The notes under the pieces are model-generated. The model searched no databases. It had not been told where the DNA came from and worked only from the letters and a program-made list of their open reading frames with translations. A DNA stretch of 64,000 nt from JAWKWH01 sp040830725 (GTDB lineage: Bacteria; Pseudomonadota; Alphaproteobacteria; Rhizobiales; Rhizobiaceae). Numbering within the stretch: the stretch's first letter is position 1; each line of letters opens with the position of its first letter. The position numbers were made by a program, and so were the translations under genes. The stretch lies in assembly GCA_040830725.1 (NCBI GenBank), contig JBFOMG010000016.1, positions 1-64,000 of the forward strand. Direction: 5' to 3'. Below are positions 8,526-16,669 of this stretch, piece after piece.

Positions 8526-8762
8526 CTAGCTCTTGCAGTTGCGTCGACGCTCTTTGCCACCCGTATTGACGATAGAACTGGCCTCTGAACGGTCGATAGC
8601 CATATCACGCAGTATCCGGGGATCTACTGAACGTAGTTCCGCGATCTGGCGGCGGCGCATCCGGAACTCCTGACATCGATGATACGTATTGAGTATCCGC
8701 GAAATGAATTTCGAGAAACCGGAAGTCGAGTACACACTTGTGTTGGTGTTGATGATCGCCAT
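8526..8762 (-). CDS. Small DUF1127-like basic protein
   Basis: A 78-residue protein with a short Arg-rich DUF1127-like motif: RRRQIAELRSVDPRILRDMAIDRSEA. DUF1127 proteins in alphaproteobacteria are small RNA- or protein-binding factors linked with stress, phosphate and carbon metabolism. AAGGAG sits 7 nt before the ATG at 8762, which fixes the start and excludes a longer reading. Divergent from the LysR gene with a 95-bp shared upstream region. The 177 bp between this gene and the SDR gene holds nothing I recognise. Confidence 0.8.
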   Translation of the reverse strand: MAIINTNTSVYSTSGFSKFISRILNTYHRCQEFRMRRRQIAELRSVDPRILRDMAIDRSEASSIVNTGGKERRRNCKS

Positions 8763-8857
8763 TTGATGTCTCCTTACCGACTGTGACCGGTGCGTTGACG
8801 ATGGCAGAAACAGTGATATAAATCTAATCGTGTTTCTCAATACAAGATATTGGGGAT

Positions 8858-9754
8858 ATGAATATCAGATCGGTAGATCTAAATCTTCTCGTAGCTTTTG
8901 ATGCACTGTTCGATGAGCGAAGCGTATCAAGGGCCGCAGATCGGTTGGCTTTAACGCAGCCGACTGTTTCGGGGATGTTGAAAAGATTGCGGCAGATCTT
9001 TGCTGATGAATTGTTTGTTAGAACGTCATACGGAATTCTCCCAACACCGAGAGCAGAAGCACTCGCCACCCCAGTAAAGGAGCTCTTGGACAAAGCTCAG
9101 GCAATCATAAAGCCAGAGGAATTCGATCCAACCACCGACACTTCAACAATCCGCATATGTGGGAGTGATTATCTTCAGATGTCGGTCATCTCTCCCCTGA
9201 TTTCTCGCCTGAGGGTGGTAGCGCCAAGCATGCGGGTATCTGTTGTCCCAAGACCTGCAACAGGTTTGTCCGACATCCTGGCTCGCGGAGAAATCGATGT
9301 GAGTGTGAGCATCACGGAAGTTGCAGTTCCAGACCTGCCATCCAGAAAGCTTTTCAGTGACCGTTACATTTGTGTGGCCAGAAACTCACACCCGCTGAAC
9401 AACCACATAACATTGAAGGAACTATGCGCATATGATCACGCCCTGGTTGATCCCACGCGCGGTCTGTTCGCTGGACCGATGGACGAAGTATTGAGCGCTA
9501 AGGGATTGCAACGGCGAGTCGCAGTTTCCGTTCCAACATTCTCTATGTTGTTTAATGCCCTTGATGGCGACGACTATCTTGCTTTCATTCCTTCCAGGCT
9601 GTTTCGGGGCCTTTCGAGCCGTTTGAAAACACTTCAGGTCGACATCGACTCTCGTCGGCTTGACGTTATCGCAAATTGGCATTCGAGAATGAATGGCGAT
9701 GCTCGACACAAATGGCTGCGCGATCAACTTGTCGAGGCGACACGCCAGAACTGA
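8858..9754 (+). CDS. LysR-family regulator (NodD-like subgroup)
   Basis: A 298-residue LTTR. The winged HTH is at residues 1-65 (VDLNLLVAFDALFDERSVSRAA, then LALTQPTVSGMLKRLR), followed by a linker helix and a periplasmic-binding-like effector domain from about residue 90. The opening and the C-terminal W.....D..H.WLR match the NodD/PcpR/LinR type, whose members often sense aromatic compounds. Base composition looks lower in GC than surrounding genes. The molybdopterin oxidoreductase gene follows convergently, so the regulated target is not clear; the divergent DUF1127 gene is one candidate. Confidence 0.93.
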   Translation: MNIRSVDLNLLVAFDALFDERSVSRAADRLALTQPTVSGMLKRLRQIFADELFVRTSYGILPTPRAEALATPVKELLDKAQAIIKPEEFDPTTDTSTIRICGSDYLQMSVISPLISRLRVVAPSMRVSVVPRPATGLSDILARGEIDVSVSITEVAVPDLPSRKLFSDRYICVARNSHPLNNHITLKELCAYDHALVDPTRGLFAGPMDEVLSAKGLQRRVAVSVPTFSMLFNALDGDDYLAFIPSRLFRGLSSRLKTLQVDIDSRRLDVIANWHSRMNGDARHKWLRDQLVEATRQN

Positions 9755-9930
9755 ATTGGAACCGCGTAATTGCCACAATAGGTCAGAAGCGGACATCGAC
9801 ATTCCCGAACAAAACGGCCGCAATGTCCGCTACGCAGGTATCCACTCCAAATTTCCTCCAGATAGATCAGACACCGAATTCAGGCCGGGCGGATTGTACA
9901 TCGCTGATTGAATCGCTCGCGCGCCGGCGC

Positions 9931-12033
9931 TCAAACCGCCCGCACCCACACCGCCGTGTCATGGACGGCCGCGCCGCCATAGGGGGCTGCCGGTTCGGCG
10001 CCGATCAGCGTGTTGATGCCCTCGCCGCGCAAATGCGCCTTGTTGGGCCAGATGCCCTCGGCAATGACGACGCCCGGCCGTGCGCCGCCGCCGATCGTGG
10101 CGTGCAAAACCACCTCGCCGCGCTTGTTGCCGATTTCGACCAGATCACCCTCGGCAACATCCAGCGCCTTGGCATCATCGGCATGCAGCTGCAGTTGCGG
10201 ACGCCCTTCCCGGTCAGTCGAGGTCCTGGTTTCGGCAAAGGTCGAATTCAGAAACGAGCGCGCCGGCGATGTGGCGAGCCGGAACGGGTGTTCGTCATCG
10301 GCCATCTCGATCAGCTCAACGTGATCCGGGAACACCGGCAGGCGTTGATGATCGCCTTGGGGGCCAAGCGAATCCGGCGGCCGGTTGGATGCTGGCGTGC
10401 CCGTCCAGTCGGGCTTGAAACGGAATTTGCCATCGGCATGGCCAAAGCCGCCCAGAAAATGCGATTCTTCGAAATCCGGCTGCAGGTCAATCCAGCGCTT
10501 CTGCTTCAGGTCGGCAAAACTGCTGCCCACGGGCGCCAGAACCGCGTCTATGTGATCCTGCTCGGTCAGGCCAAATCCTTGCCTGTCCGATACACCGAGC
10601 CGGCTTGCCAGTTCCTCGATGACAAAATGGTTGGGCATCGGTCCGGCGGGCGGATCGATCAGCTTGGGACCGAGCATCAAATGCTGGTGGCCACCGCCGC
10701 GATAAATGTCGTCATGCTCCAGGAACATCGTTGCCGGAAGCACGACGTCGGCCAGTTCCGCCGTCTCGGTCATGAACTGCTCATGCACGCAGGCGAACAG
10801 GTCGTCCCGCATCAAACCCTGCCGAACAAGCCGTTGTTCGGGCATCACGTTTACCGGGTTGGTGTTCTGGATCAGCATGGCCGACACGGGGGACCCGTGT
10901 TGCAGCGCGTCTTCATCCCCGGTCAGAATGCGGCCAATCTTGGACTGGTCGAGCCAGCGCTCCGCCGGATCGGCAAGACCTGCCCCCATCAGCCGCGATT
11001 TGTCGACGGTGAAGATGTCGGAGTTGGAATGAAACGCGCCGCCGCCTTCATATTGCCAGGCGCCGGTGACGCAGGGAACCGAAATCGCCGCATGCATGGC
11101 TGCAGCGCCGTTTCGCTGACGGGTAAAGCCGTAACCGACGCGGAAATAGCTGCGCCTTGTCTCTCCGACCAGCCGGGCAAACGTTTCAATCTCGCTGACA
11201 GGCAGACCGGTGATCGACGCAGCCCATTCGGGCGTTTTTGATTTCAGATGCGCCTCAAGGCCTGCCGGATCATCGGTGTACTTTTCGAGATACTCACGAT
11301 CCGCAAGGTCTTCACGAAACAGGATATGCATGACCGCGCAGGCGAGCGCGGCGTCGGTTCCCGGCCGCAGGACCAGGCCGAGGTCGGCCTGTTTGACGGT
11401 GGCATTGTCGTAAATATCGATGGCGACGATCTTTGCACCGCGCTCCTTGCGCGCCCGGATGGCGTGGGTCATGACATTGACCTGGGTGGCGACGGGATTG
11501 GTGCCCCAGATCACCACGCAATCGGATTTGGCCATTTCGCGCGGGTCGGGGCCGCGAAGCGCGCCGGTTCCCATGGCAAAACCGGTCCAGGCCATATTGG
11601 TGCAGATGGTGTCGAACTGGTTGGAATAACGCTTGGCATGGCGCAAACGGTGAATGCCGTCGCGCTGCACAAAGCCCATCGTTCCGGCGTAATTATACGG
11701 CCAGACCGTTTCGCTGCCGTGGCGCTCTTCAGCCTTCTGGAAACGTTCGGCGACAAGATCAAGTGCAGCCTCGAAACTGGCTTCCTTCCACGCTCCCTCG
11801 CCTCTGGCTCCGGCGCGGACAAGCGGTTTCAACAACCGGCCGGGATGGTGGATTCGCTCGGCGTAGCGGGCAACCTTGGCGCATATGACCCCGGCGGTGT
11901 AGCTGTTTTCCTTCGCCCCGTGCACACGGCCGATCGTGCCGCCATCGATGAGTTCAACATCAAGCGCACAGGTCGAGGGGCAGTCATGCGGGCAGGCCGA
12001 ATGGCCGATCGCCGGGCGGGTCTGGATATTCAT
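9931..12033 (-). CDS. Molybdopterin-dependent oxidoreductase
   Basis: A 700-residue protein of the DMSO-reductase superfamily. Cys14, Cys18, Cys22 and Cys51 (CPHDCPSTC and later VICAK) form the N-terminal [4Fe-4S] site. The middle contains the molybdopterin-binding segments, such as VIWGTNPVATQ and IQNTNPVNVMPEQ, and the C-terminus has the dinucleotide-binding domain from about residue 590 (FRLATSPARSFLNSTF). There is no Tat signal, so it should be cytoplasmic. It lacks a dedicated electron-transfer partner nearby. Substrate is unknown; close relatives are annotated only as oxidoreductases. moaD/moaE, needed for its cofactor, are at 19.3-20.0 kb. Confidence 0.93.
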   Translation of the reverse strand: MNIQTRPAIGHSACPHDCPSTCALDVELIDGGTIGRVHGAKENSYTAGVICAKVARYAERIHHPGRLLKPLVRAGARGEGAWKEASFEAALDLVAERFQKAEERHGSETVWPYNYAGTMGFVQRDGIHRLRHAKRYSNQFDTICTNMAWTGFAMGTGALRGPDPREMAKSDCVVIWGTNPVATQVNVMTHAIRARKERGAKIVAIDIYDNATVKQADLGLVLRPGTDAALACAVMHILFREDLADREYLEKYTDDPAGLEAHLKSKTPEWAASITGLPVSEIETFARLVGETRRSYFRVGYGFTRQRNGAAAMHAAISVPCVTGAWQYEGGGAFHSNSDIFTVDKSRLMGAGLADPAERWLDQSKIGRILTGDEDALQHGSPVSAMLIQNTNPVNVMPEQRLVRQGLMRDDLFACVHEQFMTETAELADVVLPATMFLEHDDIYRGGGHQHLMLGPKLIDPPAGPMPNHFVIEELASRLGVSDRQGFGLTEQDHIDAVLAPVGSSFADLKQKRWIDLQPDFEESHFLGGFGHADGKFRFKPDWTGTPASNRPPDSLGPQGDHQRLPVFPDHVELIEMADDEHPFRLATSPARSFLNSTFAETRTSTDREGRPQLQLHADDAKALDVAEGDLVEIGNKRGEVVLHATIGGGARPGVVIAEGIWPNKAHLRGEGINTLIGAEPAAPYGGAAVHDTAVWVRAV

Positions 12034-12175
12034 GGCAACTCTTTTAACGGCGAAATGCGCGTTGTCGATCAGATTTACCTAAACCGACAACGCTTTACAG
12101 CCATGCTTGACCCTTGCAACCGGCTTGGTCAAACTGGGCAAAGATGCTGCGTTGCACGAAACGGGTCCATTTCTC

Positions 12176-12607
12176 ATGCCTTCTTTCCCTTCTAAGTCAA
12201 TGATTATCGCTGCCGTCGTTGCGGCGGGTGCGGCCTCACCGGCTGGCGCCTTTGAACTGCGCATATGGGACGGCGAAGCCCGCGCCTGCGACGACGCCAA
12301 GATGCTGCGCAAGATCGAACGGCGGTTTCGCCACCAGGTGACCAATGTTCCCCACCTGCCCGATGTCGAAATCGAGGCGATCGACCGTATTCACCAGCAC
12401 CGGTATCTGCCGGCACACGAAGACAGGCCGATTGCCCGGCGCTACTGCCACGGGACAGCACATCTCTCCGATGGGCGGCGCAAGCGCATCTGGTATCTGA
12501 TCGAGGACCATCAGGGATTTGCCGGCATCGACGACAATGTCGAGTTTTGCGTTTCCGGCTTTGACCGCTGGAACGTCTACAACTCCTATTGCCGGATTCT
12601 TCGCTGA
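12176..12607 (+). CDS. Small exported protein of unknown function
   Basis: A 143-residue protein with a signal peptide (hydrophobic IIAAVVAAGAASPAGAF) and a mature part with four Cys (RACDD, RRYCHG, EFCVSG, NSYCRIL) and many charged residues. The Cys number suggests disulfides in the periplasm. I do not recognise the family. It ends 5 nt before the RNase T2 gene, with which it is probably co-transcribed and functionally linked. The ATG at 12176 is chosen because it starts the signal peptide; the upstream extension has no conserved look. Confidence 0.75.
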   Translation: MPSFPSKSMIIAAVVAAGAASPAGAFELRIWDGEARACDDAKMLRKIERRFRHQVTNVPHLPDVEIEAIDRIHQHRYLPAHEDRPIARRYCHGTAHLSDGRRKRIWYLIEDHQGFAGIDDNVEFCVSGFDRWNVYNSYCRILR

Positions 12608-12612
12608 CGCCG

Positions 12613-13314
12613 ATGGACGTCAAAAAGCCGCGTATTGCCTTCGCACTTGTTGCGGCGCTGTTAACGCTGGCGGCCTGCTCTGAGCAAAGCGGCACGGATG
12701 GCAATGACGGCGGAGCGGGCGGCACGCTGCCGTTGGGTTCGGGATTTGACTACTACGTCCTCGCCCTTTCCTGGTCGCCGAGCTATTGCGCCGTGGAAGG
12801 TGAAGACGCCAACCGCCAGCAATGCGATTCCGGCCGGCCCTACGGTTTCATCGTGCACGGATTGTGGCCGCAGTTTGAACGCGGCTATCCGGCAAACTGC
12901 CCCACCGATCTGTCGCTGGATGTACCGAAGGAAGCGCTGCGGAAACTTTACGACATCATGCCCTCGGCCGGTCTCATCCGGCATCAATGGAAAAAACACG
13001 GCACCTGCTCCGGCCTGACACGTGCGGACTATTTTGCCACGCTCAGAAAGGCGCGCGAGACAGTGACCATCCCGGCGGAATTCGCGCGGCTGGATGACTA
13101 CACAACCGTCGATCCGGATGTGCTTGAGCGGGCGTTTCTGGCTTCCAATGAAGGCAGTGACGCAGCGGGCATTGTCGTCACCTGCGGCAAGCGATACCTG
13201 CGCGAAGTGCGCTTGTGCATGACCAAGTCACTGGATTTCCGCACTTGCCCCGAACTGGAGCGCCGTGCCTGTTCCAGCGACAAGGCGGTCATGCCTCCAG
13301 CACGCGGCGGCTGA
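12613..13314 (+). CDS. RNase T2 family ribonuclease, predicted lipoprotein
   Basis: A 233-residue enzyme with both T2 catalytic motifs: CAS-1 in FIVHGLWPQF and CAS-2 in RHQWKKHGTCSG, which provide the catalytic histidines and the Glu/Lys-equivalent region. RNase T2 cleaves RNA through a 2',3'-cyclic phosphate intermediate. The N-terminus is a short hydrophobic segment ending LTLAAC-S, a lipobox, so the protein is probably lipid-anchored and acts in the periplasm as a scavenging RNase. The preferred start is ATG 12613 rather than an in-frame TTG at 12589. It follows a small exported Cys-containing protein. Confidence 0.92.
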   Translation: MDVKKPRIAFALVAALLTLAACSEQSGTDGNDGGAGGTLPLGSGFDYYVLALSWSPSYCAVEGEDANRQQCDSGRPYGFIVHGLWPQFERGYPANCPTDLSLDVPKEALRKLYDIMPSAGLIRHQWKKHGTCSGLTRADYFATLRKARETVTIPAEFARLDDYTTVDPDVLERAFLASNEGSDAAGIVVTCGKRYLREVRLCMTKSLDFRTCPELERRACSSDKAVMPPARGG

Positions 13315-13379
13315 TATTGCCTGAATCTTTTCAACGGCCTATGGAGTTTCGCTGAGAGGCTGATTCACCGGAGATTGAC

Positions 13380-13979
13380 ATGCCCAAAGTTCTCTACTCA
13401 CCCCCGTCTCCCTACAGCGCCAAGGTTCGCATGGCGGCAGCCCATGCCGGTGTGGACCTGGTTTCAGAGCTTGTCGATACCGCCCCGCAACCCGACAATC
13501 TGACCGGCGCCAATCCACTCGGTAAAATTCCGGTGGTGATCACCGATGACGGAACGAGCGTCTATGACAGCCGCGCAATCATGCAGTGGCTCAATCGTGA
13601 ATCGAAGGGAAAACTGTTTCCGCGCAGCCCGGTCAAGCGTACCGAAGCCGAGCGCATGGAAGCGCTCGCGGACGGGCTTTGCGATTGCCTGTTGGCGCAT
13701 GTTTACGAGCGCCGTTTCCGGCCGGCTGAAATCGTGCATCAGCCATGGCTCGATGCGCAATGGACCAAGGTGGAACGCGCGCTCGATGCGCTCAACGCCA
13801 ATCCGCCAAACCTGCCCAAGAAGATCACCGGGGGCCACATCGCCATCCGCACCATGCTCGGCTATCTGGAATTGCGGTTTTCCGGACAATGGGAGCGGGG
13901 CCGCACGCGGCTGAAGCGCTGGCCGGCACGATTCGATGCCAAGTTTCCCGAGTTGACGGAATATCTGCCGAAAGGCTGA
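13380..13979 (+). CDS. Glutathione S-transferase family protein
   Basis: A 199-residue GST-type protein. The N-terminal thioredoxin-like domain has LYSPPSPYSAKVRMAA with Ser residues at the glutathione site, NPLGKIPVVI with the cis-Pro, and YDSRAIMQWL for gamma-glutamyl binding. An alpha-helical C-terminal domain follows. Preceded by GGAGATTGAC before the ATG. It is convergent with the Omp gene across a shared terminator. Confidence 0.92.
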   Translation: MPKVLYSPPSPYSAKVRMAAAHAGVDLVSELVDTAPQPDNLTGANPLGKIPVVITDDGTSVYDSRAIMQWLNRESKGKLFPRSPVKRTEAERMEALADGLCDCLLAHVYERRFRPAEIVHQPWLDAQWTKVERALDALNANPPNLPKKITGGHIAIRTMLGYLELRFSGQWERGRTRLKRWPARFDAKFPELTEYLPKG

Positions 13980-14001
13980 TCTGCTGAGGCGGTTGGAAGA
14001 C

Positions 14002-14026
14002 GGGAGCGGAAGTTTCCTCCGCTCCC
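14002..14026. terminator. Hairpin terminator between GST and Omp genes
   Basis: GGGAGCGGA (14002-14010) pairs with TCCGCTCCC (14018-14026) over 9 bp with a 7-nt loop, followed on the plus strand by TTTCTGTT. It lies between convergent genes and can serve the GST gene and, less well, the opposite strand. Confidence 0.7.
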
Positions 14027-14038
14027 TTTCTGTTAGCC

Positions 14039-14701
14039 CTAGAAGTGCAAACCTAGCCCCAGCATGAGGCGGCTGTGGTTCGCGTCGACATTGGCGGCAG
14101 CACCACCGGGATTGAACACCTTGTTGGCGTAGTCGGTGTAGCGGTATTCTAGCCGGCCAAACACCTGCTCGGTCAGTTTCGCATCAACACCAGCACCGGC
14201 AGTCCAGCCAACGACCGTGTTGGTGTCGCTGCCCGCGGCATTTGTGACTTCTACCCGGCCGACAGCGACACCGCCGGTGCCATAGAGAAGAACATCCGGT
14301 GTCGCGGCATAGCCGATGCGGGCCCGCAGCGAAGCTTCCAGCCCGTATTCCGTCGCCACGCCGGCGTTGCTGCCGTCCATCATGTTGTAGCCAATATCGG
14401 TCTCGCCGCCGTAGACAAACGATCCTGACTGGTATTGCGCGCCACCGAAAATACCGCCGATGAATCCGTCAGTGTCGATAGTGTTGGCGCCTACATCGGT
14501 CTCGCCAAATCCGTAGCCCAGCACCGCACCGCCATAGATCCCCGACCAAGCTGCCAGCGGCGTGACCTCTTCGGGGGCTGAAGGTACGGGCGGTTCTTCA
14601 TAGACGGTGTCGGCCGCATTGGCCGGAATGTTTGCGAACAACAGCGCCATGCCAAAGGCTGCCGCCACCGTCCCGGGTGATTTGATTGCAACGATCTTCA
14701 T
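14039..14701 (-). CDS. Outer membrane beta-barrel protein, Omp25/Omp31 type
   Basis: A 220-residue protein with a signal peptide (to about residue 29, ANIPANAAD), a short Pro-rich segment (YEEPPVPSAPEE) and alternating beta strands such as WSGIYGGAVLGYGFGET. It ends with Phe (RLMLGLGLHF), the outer-membrane insertion signal. This is the rhizobial/Brucella Omp25-like porin family, used for envelope integrity. A second barrel protein is at 27.6 kb. The 260-bp upstream region to the exchanger gene probably holds its promoter; nothing else is recognised there. Confidence 0.92.
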   Translation of the reverse strand: MKIVAIKSPGTVAAAFGMALLFANIPANAADTVYEEPPVPSAPEEVTPLAAWSGIYGGAVLGYGFGETDVGANTIDTDGFIGGIFGGAQYQSGSFVYGGETDIGYNMMDGSNAGVATEYGLEASLRARIGYAATPDVLLYGTGGVAVGRVEVTNAAGSDTNTVVGWTAGAGVDAKLTEQVFGRLEYRYTDYANKVFNPGGAAANVDANHSRLMLGLGLHF

Positions 14702-14961
14702 TCACTAGCTCCTTAGCCGCAATGGCCCGCGCCCGTGCGACCAGAGGAACCATCCGAAACCCTCACCTCGGACATTCCCCTGTTGTCAGGGCGGAATGTC
14801 GTTGCAAATTGCGGCCAAAGATTTCCGGAAATTTGGAGTTTCGCGGGCAGATATGCGGCCAAAGCGTGACGTTGCAGTTTGGCCACGCTCTAGGCACGCT
14901 TGGTAGTGCCGGGCCAGCAACCTATATTGGCCGGAATAGTTGATTCTCGGGATTTCGCTGC

Positions 14962-15900
14962 ATGCTATTCAGCACCGTATTGCTGCTCGCCGGCCTCTTG
15001 TTACTTGTCTTTTCCGGCGATTTCCTGGTCAAGGGCGCGGTCGGTATCGCAGAAAACCTCGGCATCGATCCGCTGGTTATCGGACTGACGGTGGTTGCTT
15101 TCGGCACATCAGCGCCCGAATTGTTCATCTCCGTCCAATCTGCGCTCCAAGGCGCGCCTGGTATCGCGATCGGTAATGCGATCGGTTCCAACATCGCCAA
15201 TGTGCTGCTGGTCATGGGGCTTCCGGCGCTGATATCGGCGGTGACGGCCAGGCAGCCAGGATTAAGGCGCAATCTGTCGGCCATGCTGGTAACGGTGTTG
15301 CTGTTTATTTACATGATATCGGACGGTGTGCTTAGCCGGGTGGAAGGCGCCGTTCTGTTCGGCGGATTGTGCCTTTATATCTGGTGGCAGATCCATCAGG
15401 CCGGCCGCATCCGGATTGGCGGAACCGATTATCACGACGAAATTGGCGAAGCGCCGCATGATACCGGCCGCGTGGCAGCCTATGTCGCCGCCGGCGTCGT
15501 CGGATTGCCGCTAGCAGCACAGTTGACAGTCGTCGGAGCCAGCGACATCGCCCGCGCATTCGGCATATCGGAAGCGGCAATCGGACTGACCGTCATAGCA
15601 ATCGGCACCTCGCTGCCGGAACTGGCGACAACCATGATGGCTGCCATCCGGCGCACCAGCGCCGTGGCGCTTGGCAATATCGTCGGATCGAACATCTTCA
15701 ATATAGCCTGCATCATGGGCGTTACCGGAATGATCATTCCTGTGCCCGTCGATCCGCGCATCATCTCCACCGACATGTGGGTCATGCTCGGAGCAATGGC
15801 GTTGCTGGCGATAATCGGTTACGCGCGGCTGACGGTTGGCAGGATGATGGGGCTGGCGATGCTGGCGGCCTATGCAATCTACATTTGGACGGTATTTTAA
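14962..15900 (+). CDS. Calcium/sodium antiporter, CaCA family
   Basis: A 312-residue membrane protein of the YrbG type with about ten helices. Both alpha repeats are visible. The first has GTSAPELFISVQSAL then GNAIGSNIANVLLVMG; the second has GTSLPELATTMMAAI then GNIVGSNIFNIACIMG, with the ion-binding Glu and Asn residues intact. It exchanges Ca2+ (or K+) for Na+ across the inner membrane. It is followed after 4 nt by an SDR gene that overlaps uvrC, so the three may form one transcript. Confidence 0.95.
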   Translation: MLFSTVLLLAGLLLLVFSGDFLVKGAVGIAENLGIDPLVIGLTVVAFGTSAPELFISVQSALQGAPGIAIGNAIGSNIANVLLVMGLPALISAVTARQPGLRRNLSAMLVTVLLFIYMISDGVLSRVEGAVLFGGLCLYIWWQIHQAGRIRIGGTDYHDEIGEAPHDTGRVAAYVAAGVVGLPLAAQLTVVGASDIARAFGISEAAIGLTVIAIGTSLPELATTMMAAIRRTSAVALGNIVGSNIFNIACIMGVTGMIIPVPVDPRIISTDMWVMLGAMALLAIIGYARLTVGRMMGLAMLAAYAIYIWTVF

Positions 15901-15904
15901 ACGA

Positions 15905-16669
15905 ATGACGGTTGACGGAAAAATCGCATTGGTGACCGGAGGCGCACGCCGGATCGGTGCAGCCATCTCGCGCGACCTGGCGGCTTACGGGTTCACGGTC
16001 GCCATCCATCACAACGGTTCTGATGAGGAGGCGGAAGCGCTTTCAAGCGAAATTGCAGCGGCGGGCGGACAGGCATTCACGATTGTCGCCGACCTGACCA
16101 ATGCCAACGCGGCGGCAGAACTCATCGGGAGCGTATCCGAGCAGGCTGGCAGCCCTTGCCTCTTGGTCAACAACGCATCGATCTTTGAGGAGGATGCTGT
16201 CACCGATTTGGACGAGGCTGTCTGGGATGCGCATTTTGACCTTCATCTGAAAGCACCGGCGACGTTGACAAGCCACCTCGCCAGGAATCTGCCGGGTGAT
16301 GAAGCCGGCCTTGTCGTCAACATCATCGACCAGCGGATATGGAAGCTTACGCCCCGGTATTTTTCCTACACGTTGTCGAAGTCGGCGCTCTGGACCGCGA
16401 CCCAAACCATGGCGCAGGCGTTGGCGCCGCGCATCCGGGTCAATGCAATCGGTCCGGGTCCGACGCTGCCCAATGAACGGCAGTCGGAGGCCGATTTCAA
16501 ACATCAGGTGATGTCAGTGCCATTGCAGCGGGGTCCATCGCTGGAAGAGTTTGGTGCGACGATCAAATGGCTTTGGGAAACACCCTCGGTGACCGGTCAG
16601 ATGATTGCATTGGACGGCGGGCAGCATCTAGCCTGGGAGACGCCGGATGTTGCCGGTATAGTTGAATGA
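15905..16669 (+). CDS. SDR oxidoreductase, FolM/pteridine-reductase-like
   Basis: A 254-residue SDR with TGGARRIGAAIS for cofactor (the Arg-Arg favours NADPH), NNAS, and the catalytic YTLSKSAL. The ending (GQMIALDGGQHLAW) and RINAIGPGPTLP-like loop are typical of the pteridine-reductase/dihydromonapterin-reductase group (FolM), which reduces pterins. The specific substrate is inferred. The ATG at 15905 gives the standard N-terminus. The stop overlaps the uvrC start (ATGA). Confidence 0.85.
   Translation: MTVDGKIALVTGGARRIGAAISRDLAAYGFTVAIHHNGSDEEAEALSSEIAAAGGQAFTIVADLTNANAAAELIGSVSEQAGSPCLLVNNASIFEEDAVTDLDEAVWDAHFDLHLKAPATLTSHLARNLPGDEAGLVVNIIDQRIWKLTPRYFSYTLSKSALWTATQTMAQALAPRIRVNAIGPGPTLPNERQSEADFKHQVMSVPLQRGPSLEEFGATIKWLWETPSVTGQMIALDGGQHLAWETPDVAGIVE

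Noticed and set aside
8339..8608. 89-residue minus-strand open frame near the DUF1127 gene
   Set aside because: Overlaps the end of the DUF1127 gene in another frame and has no ribosome site or family resemblance.
9676..11241. 521-residue plus-strand open frame
   Set aside because: Antisense to the molybdopterin oxidoreductase gene and without any recognisable motif.
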